From contig CALUWE010000001.1 of assembly GCA_944324425.1 (NCBI GenBank), positions 124,001 through 188,000 of the forward strand: a stretch of DNA of 64,000 bases, given 5' to 3'. The notes beneath the pieces are model-generated. The model was not told the origin of the DNA and did not search any database. It saw only the letters and a program-made list of their open reading frames with translations. Source of the stretch: Candidatus Gastranaerophilales bacterium. GTDB taxonomy: Bacteria; Cyanobacteriota; Vampirovibrionia; Gastranaerophilales; Gastranaerophilaceae. Both the position numbers and the translations under genes were made by a program. Positions 50,657-59,317 of this stretch are shown here, one piece after another (position 1 is the first letter of the stretch; each line of letters begins with the position of its first letter).

Positions 50657-53503
50657 ATGAACGACAAAATAATCATAAAAGGTGCAAGACAGCACAATTT
50701 AAAAAATGTTGATATTGAACTTCCAAAAGACAATTTAATTGTTTTTACGGGAGTTTCGGGTTCAGGGAAAAGCTCTTTAGCATTTGATACCATTTTTGCG
50801 GAAGGCCAAAGAAGATATGTTGAGAGCTTATCAACATATGCAAGACAATTTTTAGGGCAAATGGATAAACCCGATGTAGATTCTATTGAAGGCTTATCTC
50901 CCGCAATTTCGATCGATCAAAAATCAACCTCAAACAACCCAAGATCAACCGTTGGCACAATAACAGAAATTTATGATTATCTAAGGCTTTTGTTTGCCCG
51001 TGCGGCAATTCCTCATTGCCCGAAGTGCGGCAGAGAAATTGTTCCTCAAACAATAGATGAAATTGTATCAAAAATAACAGCCCTCAAAGAAGGCACAAAA
51101 ATTCAGATAATGGCGCCTGTTATAAGAAGCAAAAAGGGTGAATATTCAAATCTTTTATCTGCTCTAAAACAGGAGGGTTTTATAAGGGTCAGGGTTGATG
51201 GTGAAATTTATAATTTAGATGAAGATGAAATTGAACTTGAAAAAACAAAAAAACATAACATTGATATTGTAATAGATAGAATTGTTGTGAAGGATTCCGC
51301 TAAAGCAAGAATTTTTGACAGTGTTCAAACGGCACTTCAAAGGGCAGAAGGGCTTGTTAGCGTTGATATTGTGGGGAGTGAAGAAAAATTATTCTCGGAA
51401 AAATTAAACTGCCCTGATTGCGAATTAAGCTTTGAAGAACTATCTCCAAGGTTATTCAGCTTTAATGCCCCATATGGTGCTTGCAAAGTTTGTAACGGTC
51501 TTGGCGCACATTATGAAGTTATGCCGGATTTAGTTGTACCTGATGACACCAAAAGCATAAATGAAGGCGCCATTTACCCTTGGGCAAAAACACAGAATAA
51601 ATATTATCAAGATGTTTTAACTTCTGTCTGTGAACACTATGAAATAGACCCGAATAAACCGTTTAGGTCGCTGTCTCCCCGTGAAAAAGGAATTATTTTA
51701 TATGGCAATGATGATGAAACCATAAAAATGCGATATTGTGATTTTGGCACAAAAACCATGAGGACTCATTATCAATCATATATGGGCGTTATTCCTTATA
51801 TGATGAAAAAATATGAACAATCGGATTCAGATATTATTCGTGCGGAAATTTCAAAATATATGGATGAAACACCCTGCAAAGCCTGCAATGGTGCCAGGTT
51901 AAACCCTTATGTTTTAGCTGCTGTCATAAACGGTAAAAACATTGATGAATTTTGTGAAATGTCCATTGATAAAGCCTATGATTTTATTCAAGACCTTTAT
52001 TTAAGTTTGGATGATTTTAAACTTTCAATCGTAAAACAAGTTTTGGATGAAATAAGGGCAAGATTAAAATTTTTAATGGATGTAGGGCTTTCATACCTTA
52101 ATTTAAAAAGAAAAGCTGCAACCTTATCAGGCGGCGAATCTCAGAGAATTCGCCTTGCAACACAAATAGGAAGCGGTTTAACCGGTGTTTTATATGTTTT
52201 AGATGAACCCTCAATCGGGCTTCATCAAAAAGATAATTCAATGTTAATTGAAACATTGTTTAAATTAAGAAATTTAGGAAACACTTTAATTGTGGTTGAA
52301 CACGATGAAGACACAATAAGAAGTGCCGATTATATTGTTGATATTGGCCCAAAAGCAGGTACAGAAGGCGGAAATATAATAGCCAAAGGCAACATTGAAG
52401 ATATTGTTAAAGAAAAAAATTCCATAACGGGAAAATATTTATCAGGCGAAGAAGAAATAAAAGTTCCAAATAAAACAAGGCTTGGAAACGGCAATTATTT
52501 AGAAATTAAAAATGCACACCTGAACAATTTAAAAAATATAGATGTAAATATTCCATTGGGTAAAATTGTTGCGGTAACCGGCGTTTCAGGTTCCGGTAAA
52601 TCAACCTTGGTGAATGACATTTTATATGAATACGCCATTCACAAATTAAGGGGCAATCGCCCAAAACCCTTGGGGGTAGATGAAATTAAAGGCTTTGAAA
52701 ATATAGATAAAGTTGTTATGGTAGACCAATCTCCCATAGGAAGAACCCCGAGGTCAAACCCTGCAACATATACTGAACTTTTTGGTCATATTAGAGATAT
52801 TTTTTCTCAAACAAATGAAGCCAAAGTAAGAGGGTATAAGCAAGGCAGGTTCAGTTTTAATGTTAAAGGCGGAAGGTGCGAAAAATGCAAAGGCGACGGG
52901 CTTTTAAAAATTGAGATGAACTTTTTATCTGATATTTATATAACATGTGATGTCTGCAAAGGAAAAAGATATAACTCTGAAACCTTAGAAGTTAAGTATA
53001 AAGGCAAAAGTATATCGGATGTTCTTGATATGACAGTAAAAGAGGCATTAGAATTTTTTGAAAATATTCCAAGAATAAAAAGCCGCCTTCAAACTTTATA
53101 TGATGTGGGGTTAGATTATATTAAATTAGGGCAAAGTGCAACAACGCTATCCGGCGGTGAGGCGCAAAGAATAAAATTGGCTTTGGAATTAAATAAAAGA
53201 GCAACCGGCAAAACCCTTTATATAATGGATGAACCGTCTGTGGGCTTACACTTTTATGATGTTGATAAACTTGTTAAAATCATTCAAAAACTGGCAGATC
53301 AAGGCAATAGCATTTTAATTATTGAACATAATATGGATATAATTAAATGCGCAGACCACATTATAGACCTTGGCCCCGATGGCGGTGATTTTGGCGGAGA
53401 AGTTATTGTAAAGGGCAATTTGAACAAAATTTTAAAATGTAAAAATTCTTATACCGCAAAATTTTTGAATGAACATTTAAAAAGAGAAAAAATTACCGTT
53501 TAA
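50657..53503 (+). CDS. uvrA: Excinuclease ABC subunit A
   Basis: A 948-residue DNA-damage recognition ATPase of nucleotide excision repair. Two ABC modules: Walker A TGVSGSGKSSLAFDTIFAEG (first) and TGVSGSGKSTLVNDI (second). Signatures are TLSGGESQRIRLA and TLSGGEAQRIKLALEL. Zinc-binding cysteine clusters are CPKCG, CPDC...CKVCN, CKACN and CEKCKGDGLL...CDVCKG. GQFLGQM/RQFLGQMDKP and IDQKSTSNNPRSTVGT are UvrA blocks. I start at ATG 50657, since ATG 50648 overlaps the -10 element. Length is normal. No uvrB is nearby. Confidence 0.95.
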   Translation: MNDKIIIKGARQHNLKNVDIELPKDNLIVFTGVSGSGKSSLAFDTIFAEGQRRYVESLSTYARQFLGQMDKPDVDSIEGLSPAISIDQKSTSNNPRSTVGTITEIYDYLRLLFARAAIPHCPKCGREIVPQTIDEIVSKITALKEGTKIQIMAPVIRSKKGEYSNLLSALKQEGFIRVRVDGEIYNLDEDEIELEKTKKHNIDIVIDRIVVKDSAKARIFDSVQTALQRAEGLVSVDIVGSEEKLFSEKLNCPDCELSFEELSPRLFSFNAPYGACKVCNGLGAHYEVMPDLVVPDDTKSINEGAIYPWAKTQNKYYQDVLTSVCEHYEIDPNKPFRSLSPREKGIILYGNDDETIKMRYCDFGTKTMRTHYQSYMGVIPYMMKKYEQSDSDIIRAEISKYMDETPCKACNGARLNPYVLAAVINGKNIDEFCEMSIDKAYDFIQDLYLSLDDFKLSIVKQVLDEIRARLKFLMDVGLSYLNLKRKAATLSGGESQRIRLATQIGSGLTGVLYVLDEPSIGLHQKDNSMLIETLFKLRNLGNTLIVVEHDEDTIRSADYIVDIGPKAGTEGGNIIAKGNIEDIVKEKNSITGKYLSGEEEIKVPNKTRLGNGNYLEIKNAHLNNLKNIDVNIPLGKIVAVTGVSGSGKSTLVNDILYEYAIHKLRGNRPKPLGVDEIKGFENIDKVVMVDQSPIGRTPRSNPATYTELFGHIRDIFSQTNEAKVRGYKQGRFSFNVKGGRCEKCKGDGLLKIEMNFLSDIYITCDVCKGKRYNSETLEVKYKGKSISDVLDMTVKEALEFFENIPRIKSRLQTLYDVGLDYIKLGQSATTLSGGEAQRIKLALELNKRATGKTLYIMDEPSVGLHFYDVDKLVKIIQKLADQGNSILIIEHNMDIIKCADHIIDLGPDGGDFGGEVIVKGNLNKILKCKNSYTAKFLNEHLKREKITV

Positions 53504-53576
53504 TTTTTTAAAAAAGGCAATGGAATAAGTTTTTATTTCTCATATATTCCTTTTTGGATAAAGAAAGGAAAAAACT

Positions 53577-53849
53577 ATGAGCGAAAAAATGTATGAAGCA
53601 ATTTATAAAGTTGCAAAAACAAGTGAATCTGACACGGTTGTCTTGTGGATGGATAAAGTTGAAATTAAAGGAACTTTATTAGATTGCGAAGATAACAAAT
53701 GCATTAAAGATATTATCACTCTGCAAGATGCAACCGTAAAATGTATGAAGCATTCAAATAATGAAGAAAAAGAAAGACATTTCAGGTGGTTAAACATTTC
53801 AGCCTGCCACATTAAAGCCTTTACTTTTAAATGTTGTTTGGAAGATTAA
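53577..53849 (+). CDS. Small cysteine-containing unknown protein
   Basis: A 90-residue soluble protein. Six cysteines are spread along it (KGTLLDCEDNKCIKDI, VKCMKH, SACHIKAF, FKCCLED) without a clear zinc-ribbon spacing. AAAGGA lies 7 nt before the ATG, so translation is supported. It is a single gene with its own terminator between uvrA and the U32 gene. No family is recognised; metal or redox roles are conceivable but unsupported. Confidence 0.65.
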   Translation: MSEKMYEAIYKVAKTSESDTVVLWMDKVEIKGTLLDCEDNKCIKDIITLQDATVKCMKHSNNEEKERHFRWLNISACHIKAFTFKCCLED

Positions 53850-53854
53850 TTTTA

Positions 53855-53893
53855 AAAATTCGGCATTAGCGGTATCAATGCCGAATTTTATTT
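53855..53893 (+). terminator. Terminator of the 90-aa gene
   Basis: A 13-bp stem AAAATTCGGCATT / AATGCCGAATTTT with a 9-nt loop, followed by ATTTTT. The next promoter starts 4 bp later. Confidence 0.8.
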
Positions 53894-53896
53894 TTA

Positions 53897-53905
53897 TGCT
53901 AATAT
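53897..53905 (+). promoter_or_regulatory. Extended -10 of the U32 peptidase gene, leaderless
   Basis: TGC-TAATAT ending 6 nt before ATG 53912. The preceding terminator leaves no room for a normal leader. Confidence 0.6.
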
Positions 53906-53911
53906 TTTTTT

Positions 53912-55162
53912 ATGAGCGAATTATTGTTACCTGCAGGAAGTATTGAAAAAATGCGCTATGCCTTTCATTATGGGGCAGACGCTTGCTATTTGGGGCTTGT
54001 TGATTTTTCTTTAAGAACAATGAGAAAAGGCGACATTATAACAAAAGACAACTTAAAAATTGCCACAAAAACAGCAAAAGAGTTAAATAAAAAAGTTTAT
54101 TTAACTCTAAACATTTTTGCATTTGATAATGATATTAAAAAATTATATGAAACCTTGCCCGTAATTGAAAAAGCAAAACCTGATGCACTTATTATTTCAG
54201 ATTTTGGAATTTTAAAAGTTGTTCAAAAAGAATTAAAAGATATTGATATTCATATTTCAACCCAAACTAACACTCTAAACTCGGAAGCCGTTAAATTTTG
54301 GAGAGATTTAGGCGCTAATAGGGTTATTTTAGCTCGTGAACTTTCTTTATTTCAAATAGAAGAAATAAGAAAAAATGTTCCTGATATTGAACTTGAATGT
54401 TTTATCCACGGCGCACAATGTATGAGCTATTCAGGCAGATGTCTTCTTTCAGATTATATGACAGGAAACGAAAGAAAAGCAAACCAAGGGGCCTGCGCTC
54501 AGGCTTGCAGATGGAGCTATAAACTTGTTGAAGAAACAAGAAAAAACGAATATTATGAAATAATTCAAGATGATAAAGGCTCACACATTTTATCCACCAA
54601 AGATTTATGCCTTGTTAAATATTTAGATGAACTTAAAAATTATGTTGATTCTTTTAAAATTGAAGGCCGAACAAAAAGCTTGTATTATGTAAGCGCAACA
54701 GCCCGTGCCTACAGAATGGTAATGGATAAAAAAATAACCCCTGAAGTTGGGTATAATGAACTTTTAAAAGTCGGAAACAGAGGCTATACAACGGGATTCT
54801 TCTTAGGAAATAACGATTCAACAACATATAGCTACGACATTTCAAAAGGCTTAGCGGGGGCAGATTTTTTAGGCATTATTCAAGAATTAACTGATAATAA
54901 AATTAAAGTTTTAATGAAAAACAAAGTTTATTTGAATGATGAATTTGAAATAATAACACCGAATTATTCAACAAAAGCAAAGGTTATTAATATAATTAAC
55001 GACAAAAGAGAAACAAACGATGTTGCCCATACTAATGATGTTGTTTTAATGGAAGTTGAAACAGTTGATGATAATTGGAAAAAAGAAGCCAATTTCGGGC
55101 TTTTAAGAACAATCGGCATAAAAGATAGTTCAAAAGAAATAAAGGATACAATATGCGAATAA
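53912..55162 (+). CDS. Peptidase U32-family protein, probable tRNA hydroxylation factor
   Basis: A 416-residue U32 family protein. The N-terminal TIM barrel has HYGADACYLGLVDFSLRTM (about 20-38). The signature is ELECFIHGAQCMSYSGRCLL (about 158-177), followed by ACAQACRWSYKL (about 193-204) with the iron-sulfur-type cysteines. FKIEGRTKSLYYV is another family block. Members (TrhP/YegQ type) help make 5-hydroxyuridine in tRNA using prephenate; others affect rRNA. Exact function is inferred. It overlaps the phosphatase gene by 10 bp. The start is 6 nt past an extended -10. Confidence 0.88.
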   Translation: MSELLLPAGSIEKMRYAFHYGADACYLGLVDFSLRTMRKGDIITKDNLKIATKTAKELNKKVYLTLNIFAFDNDIKKLYETLPVIEKAKPDALIISDFGILKVVQKELKDIDIHISTQTNTLNSEAVKFWRDLGANRVILARELSLFQIEEIRKNVPDIELECFIHGAQCMSYSGRCLLSDYMTGNERKANQGACAQACRWSYKLVEETRKNEYYEIIQDDKGSHILSTKDLCLVKYLDELKNYVDSFKIEGRTKSLYYVSATARAYRMVMDKKITPEVGYNELLKVGNRGYTTGFFLGNNDSTTYSYDISKGLAGADFLGIIQELTDNKIKVLMKNKVYLNDEFEIITPNYSTKAKVINIINDKRETNDVAHTNDVVLMEVETVDDNWKKEANFGLLRTIGIKDSSKEIKDTICE

Positions 55163-55632
55163 AACCTGATTATAATCTTGAATCTATTTATGATATTGAT
55201 AAAAATGAATTAAAAAGCAAAGGAATAAAAGGTATTTTCTTTGATTTGGATTCAACCGTTATGCAATCTAAAACAGGCAAATTCACAAAAAAAACCTTAG
55301 ATTTTTTGAATGAACTGCAAAAAGATTTTAAAGTTGCAATTATTTCAAATAACCACAAAAAAGGCTATATAGATAAAGTTCAAAAAATTTCCCCCGTTAA
55401 AGTTTATGGCAACGCAAGAAAACCTGATGTCAAAGTTTTAAAAATAGCCTGCTTTGAAATGGGACTTGAAATTAAAGAGGTTGTTATGGTGGGAGATAGG
55501 CCTCTGACTGATATTTTGGCAGGTAAAAAAATCGGAATGAAAACAATTCTTGTAGATTCAATCTCAAAAGATGAAGAAGGAATTTTAACAAGATTTGTAA
55601 GGTTTTTAGAAAGATTAACCATTAAAAAATAA
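55153..55632 (+). CDS. YqeG-type HAD phosphatase
   Basis: A 159-residue HAD IIIA-type hydrolase. Motif I is IKGIFFDLDSTVMQSKTGK (Asp nucleophile about residue 32) and motif II is VAIISNNHKKGY. The Lys motif region is ARKPDVKVLKIA, and motif IV is VVMVGDRPLTDILAGKKIG. Length matches the YqeG family, seen as a phosphatidylglycerophosphate phosphatase in plants and cyanobacteria; the substrate here is inferred at best. Translation is coupled to the U32 gene by a 10-bp overlap. Confidence 0.85.
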   Translation: MRIKPDYNLESIYDIDKNELKSKGIKGIFFDLDSTVMQSKTGKFTKKTLDFLNELQKDFKVAIISNNHKKGYIDKVQKISPVKVYGNARKPDVKVLKIACFEMGLEIKEVVMVGDRPLTDILAGKKIGMKTILVDSISKDEEGILTRFVRFLERLTIKK

Positions 55633-55726
55633 CTGTTAAGTTATGTAACATTTTTTAAATTTTTGGTTCAAAAGTGCCGAAAACATGGGATGAAGTATGC
55701 TTATAAAAAGAAGGAGCAGCCAGACC

Positions 55727-57313
55727 ATGACGGATATTACAAATAAAGATCTAACTACCGTTGATCCTCAAGTTACAGGTGTTACAGCGACAGGTGCCTC
55801 GCAAACTCAACAGCCGGCAGGAACCGTTGCAAATGAAACTCCTTTATTTGACGGTACGCAGCAAACAGAAGGTGTTTCGACAACGGACAGAACAGATGCA
55901 TATATCCCTTCTGCAACTCAAACAGACGGCGTAAAATCAGCAGAAATGTCGGCGCTTGAAGAACAATTGGTTGAAAAACAAAGTGCGGTTGCAGATATTG
56001 ATGCAAAAATTGAAGCCAACAGTGTTGATCAAGAAAATAAGAAAAATGCATATTTTGCAGCAGGCGACACTTTAGAAGCCGCATCTGCAGCTTATGATAA
56101 AGCGACACAAGAATATACGGCAGCATTTGCAGAGCTTGAAGAGCTTCAAAATTCAAATGTGGTTTCAAAATTCTTAAGCACAATTACACAAAAAATGGCC
56201 GCAGCTGAAGAAAAGGTTAAAACCCTTGAAGCAACAATGAAAAAAGCTAATGAAGACTATCAAAAAGCGCTTCAAGAAAGAGAAGATGCACGCGAAGAAT
56301 ATACGAATTCAATTCAAGAGGGAATTGACCTTAAAAAAGAAAAAGAAAGCGCATCAAAAGAGGTTGATACCGTTCAACAGCAAATAAAAGAACTGTCTCA
56401 GCAAGAAGCTAACAGCCAAAGCCAAGAAGCATCTGATGCCGAAGGCGGCAATAAACCTGTTGAAGAATCAGGCGAAGGCGCAGAATCCGGTGAAAACGGA
56501 GAATCAGGTTCGGGAGAAAATCCTCCTTCCGATAACACAACAGACCCGACCGGAGAAAATCCGGAAGATCCGTATCAAGAAGAGTATGATAAACTTAATG
56601 CTCTGAAAGAAGATGCCGCAAGAGAGGCCGAAGAACGTGAAAAACGTCCCGACATCCATGAAATGGATTTAGAAGACGTTGATAAATTAGTCGAACTATT
56701 CTGCGGCGAGTTAACCCATGGCGAAGTTCAAAGCTTAGGACTTGGGCTGCTTGATATGGTTAATGAGGCTTCCAAAATTTTTGAAACAAAATTAACGGCC
56801 TCAGCTTATTCAAAATCGGGAGCTATGGCAACCAGCGACAATGCCAGCGCAAAAGAACACTCTGAAGCACAGGCGGATTTTACGGAAGCAGTACTTCAGG
56901 TTTCAGATGTTTTAAATACAAATAATGTAGAATTTTACAATGTTTCGGATCAATCCAATTTTGAATTAGCTTCACATACACTGGACAGAATTAACGATGG
57001 CGAATACATTAAAACAGACACGCTTCAAAAACAAGCATCCGTCGTCAAAAATATTCGTGTAACGGAAAAAACAACAACCGAAGCGGCCGAAACAAATGAT
57101 GACAAATATAAACAGTACTCTGACGCAATTCTGAACGAATTACATGATTTAATTTCAGACTCCGGAGACGGAATTTCGGAACAAGAGTACAATTACATTA
57201 AAACAAACTTCGACCTCAAATCTTCTCAAGATATGGAAAGCGCATTTGATTATCTTGAAGAAGAAGCAAGAAAACATAACATTACAGCAGCAATCAATGA
57301 ATATGAAAATTAA
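55727..57313 (+). CDS. Acidic coiled-coil protein, paralog A, unknown
   Basis: A 528-residue protein. The Thr/Gln-rich N-terminus (about 1-75) precedes a long coiled coil (about 76-240, e.g. AEEKVKTLEATMKKANEDYQ). A Gly/Ser/Glu/Pro linker follows, then a conserved C-terminal region (about 330-528). That region matches the downstream gene: EAQADF, VSD, NNVEF, VSDQSNFELA, NDGEYIKTDT. It also contains an EF-hand-like loop, SGDGISEQEYNYI. There is no signal peptide or membrane segment. I start at ATG 55727 because AAGGAG lies 10 nt upstream; the ATG at 55697 precedes that site. Terminator at 57338. No known family; a structural, secreted or surface role is possible. Confidence 0.75.
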   Translation: MTDITNKDLTTVDPQVTGVTATGASQTQQPAGTVANETPLFDGTQQTEGVSTTDRTDAYIPSATQTDGVKSAEMSALEEQLVEKQSAVADIDAKIEANSVDQENKKNAYFAAGDTLEAASAAYDKATQEYTAAFAELEELQNSNVVSKFLSTITQKMAAAEEKVKTLEATMKKANEDYQKALQEREDAREEYTNSIQEGIDLKKEKESASKEVDTVQQQIKELSQQEANSQSQEASDAEGGNKPVEESGEGAESGENGESGSGENPPSDNTTDPTGENPEDPYQEEYDKLNALKEDAAREAEEREKRPDIHEMDLEDVDKLVELFCGELTHGEVQSLGLGLLDMVNEASKIFETKLTASAYSKSGAMATSDNASAKEHSEAQADFTEAVLQVSDVLNTNNVEFYNVSDQSNFELASHTLDRINDGEYIKTDTLQKQASVVKNIRVTEKTTTEAAETNDDKYKQYSDAILNELHDLISDSGDGISEQEYNYIKTNFDLKSSQDMESAFDYLEEEARKHNITAAINEYEN

Positions 57314-57337
57314 AAAACGAAACTAAATTAAGCTTTT

Positions 57338-57363
57338 AAGCCGCAATTTATGCGGCTTTTTTA
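57338..57363 (+). terminator. Terminator of paralog A
   Basis: Stem AAGCCGCA / TGCGGCTT followed by six T. Confidence 0.82.
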
Positions 57364-57472
57364 TTTGTTAATTTTTATTTGTAAACAAATGTAACAAAAT
57401 TGTTAAAGTTTGAATTTGTATATTTTATATATACTTTATATATATGTAGTGTAAAATGTGGAAAGAAACAAA

Positions 57473-59254
57473 ATGTCATTCTTATCAGGAGTAAGTTCAA
57501 TAGTTTCAAACGTCGGCGAAACAGTCGTTGGCGCTGTTGGAGCTGCAGCTGATGCCGCATCAAGAGCATTAGGCATTGTTGAAGATACTTCTGTTACGGA
57601 TGCTCTCGCAGGTGAAGTAGACAACGAAAATGCCGGTTTAGATACGTTTAATTCAACTTCAACACAAGCCAAAGATGCTGCACAACAGGCAGATGCTAAC
57701 CAAAAAACAGCAGAAGAAAACAAATTAAGCGCAGAAGAAAGAATCGTCGCAGCCGATGCAAAAATTGCGGCAGCAGACACCGAAATCGCTTCTTGCACAA
57801 CGCAGTTGGAAGAACTTAAAGCTCTTCAAGCTGCTCAAAATGCATCATCCGAAAGCACAACTGGCACAAAGGATGAAACAAAACAAGATTATTCACAACA
57901 AATAGCAGCAGTTCAAGCACAATTAACAGCCGCTCAAAAAGCAAAAGCTGAAGCAGAAGCTGAAAAGGCAGAAGCTGAAGCTGAACTTGGCGAAGCCGAA
58001 ACAGACATAGAAACAGCAAAAGCTGAAGGTGCAGATGCCGAAAGCAACGCACAAAGCAGCGCTGACGGCGGCAATGCAACTGCAGAAAGTGCAGAAGGCA
58101 CGGAAGCTTCAGCTGAAACAGCAGTTACGGAAGCCGAAACAGAAAAGGCTGAAGAAGAAGCTGCAGAACAATCGGGAACAAGTGAACAACCCGCAGAAGC
58201 TGCAACAACCGAAGGTCAAACCACAACAAATGAAGGTTCAACCCAAGGTGAAACAGGATATACCGAATTATCAGGCACAACAACAAATAATGCCGGAACA
58301 AGCACAACAGTTGTAAATAATTCAAATTATTCAACTTCAGACAGCACGGATAACGGCACCTCTTTAGAAGAACATTCAACATCTGCCGCAACAACTCCTT
58401 CAGATACAACAACAAATACAGAACCTGAAACAGGCATGGATTACGGCGATTTGGGAGACTATTTGGCAGATGAAATGCAAGGCGAAAACCAAGACCCAAA
58501 TATGCAAAATCCGGGGTCAGATTCTATGCAACAACCAAATTTAACACCCGAAGAAGAAGTACACCAAAGAATTGAAAATAACGAAGAAACTGATGCTGAA
58601 ATGGCAGATGTAATCATCAACGATATGTTCGAAGGTGAATCCTTAGAAATCGGTACGGAAGAACTTATCGGTATGGCAGCACACGATGCCGTTGAAGTTG
58701 CATCAGAAACCTTCAAAACAAAATTATATTCAACAACTGTTTATTCAACAGCAGTTTCAACAAGCACAGATACAGCAACAGTTGAAGAAAACCAAGAAGC
58801 AATAGCAGACTTTATGGAAGCATACAGCATAACATCAGACAAAATTAATGCTCCAAATGTTGAATTCTTAAGCTTAACAGATAAATCAAACTATGAAAAC
58901 GCAACAAGAGTTCAAGAAAGATTGAATAACGGCGAATACATTTTAACAAGAGAAATTGAAAAATCAACAGCAACAGTTCAAAGCATTCAAGTTTCAACTG
59001 ATGAAACAGTTAACCAAAAAGAAGAAATGAGCAAAACAAAAGGCCAAGATCTTTTAAGACAATTAGAAGCAGTTATTACAACGGATGAAACCATTCAAGA
59101 AGACAAAAACGACGATGTTTTAACACAAAAAGAATATGATGAAATTGAAAATTTCTTCAATAACACGGACGACACCGCTTCATACTACAAAGAAATGGTT
59201 GAAGAAGCTAAAAAATACGGCATCTACACGGAAGCAAACGCAATAGCTGCATAA
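57473..59254 (+). CDS. Acidic coiled-coil protein, paralog B, unknown
   Basis: A 593-residue protein. It starts with a Gly/Ala/Val-rich amphipathic segment (LSGVSSIVSNVGETVVGAVG). An Ala/Glu/Lys coiled coil (about 58-170, EAEAEKAEAEAELGEAETD) and a long Thr/Ser/Glu-rich disordered stretch (about 175-380) follow. The C-terminal region (about 395-593) is homologous to paralog A: EAIADFMEAY, SDKINAPNVEFLSLTDKSNY, NNGEYILTRE and an EF-like DKNDDVLTQKEYDEI. No signal peptide. I start at ATG 57473, with GGAAAG 7 nt upstream; the GTG 15 bp earlier overlaps that site. Tandem duplication with paralog A is clear. The disordered centre could be a stalk, and the Thr/Ser content could carry glycans. Confidence 0.75.
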   Translation: MSFLSGVSSIVSNVGETVVGAVGAAADAASRALGIVEDTSVTDALAGEVDNENAGLDTFNSTSTQAKDAAQQADANQKTAEENKLSAEERIVAADAKIAAADTEIASCTTQLEELKALQAAQNASSESTTGTKDETKQDYSQQIAAVQAQLTAAQKAKAEAEAEKAEAEAELGEAETDIETAKAEGADAESNAQSSADGGNATAESAEGTEASAETAVTEAETEKAEEEAAEQSGTSEQPAEAATTEGQTTTNEGSTQGETGYTELSGTTTNNAGTSTTVVNNSNYSTSDSTDNGTSLEEHSTSAATTPSDTTTNTEPETGMDYGDLGDYLADEMQGENQDPNMQNPGSDSMQQPNLTPEEEVHQRIENNEETDAEMADVIINDMFEGESLEIGTEELIGMAAHDAVEVASETFKTKLYSTTVYSTAVSTSTDTATVEENQEAIADFMEAYSITSDKINAPNVEFLSLTDKSNYENATRVQERLNNGEYILTREIEKSTATVQSIQVSTDETVNQKEEMSKTKGQDLLRQLEAVITTDETIQEDKNDDVLTQKEYDEIENFFNNTDDTASYYKEMVEEAKKYGIYTEANAIAA

Positions 59255-59288
59255 TCAAGAACCCACTATTCAATAGGTTATCATACAG

Positions 59289-59316
59289 ATAAAAGCCCCA
59301 ATAAAGGGGCTTTTAT
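59289..59316. terminator. Bidirectional terminator between paralog B and carB
   Basis: Stem AAAAGCCCC / GGGGCTTTT with a 6-nt loop and T/A tracts, between convergent genes. Confidence 0.85.
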
Positions 59317-59317
59317 T

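Noticed and set aside
57160-57210. Canonical EF-hand in paralog A
   Set aside because: The loop resembles GDGxI but spacing is one residue off the DxDxDGxIxxxE pattern, so it is reported only as EF-like.
57816-58499. Several Leu- or Gln-rich open frames opposite or alongside paralog B
   Set aside because: Low-complexity shadows of the Glu/Ala/Thr-rich coding sequence.
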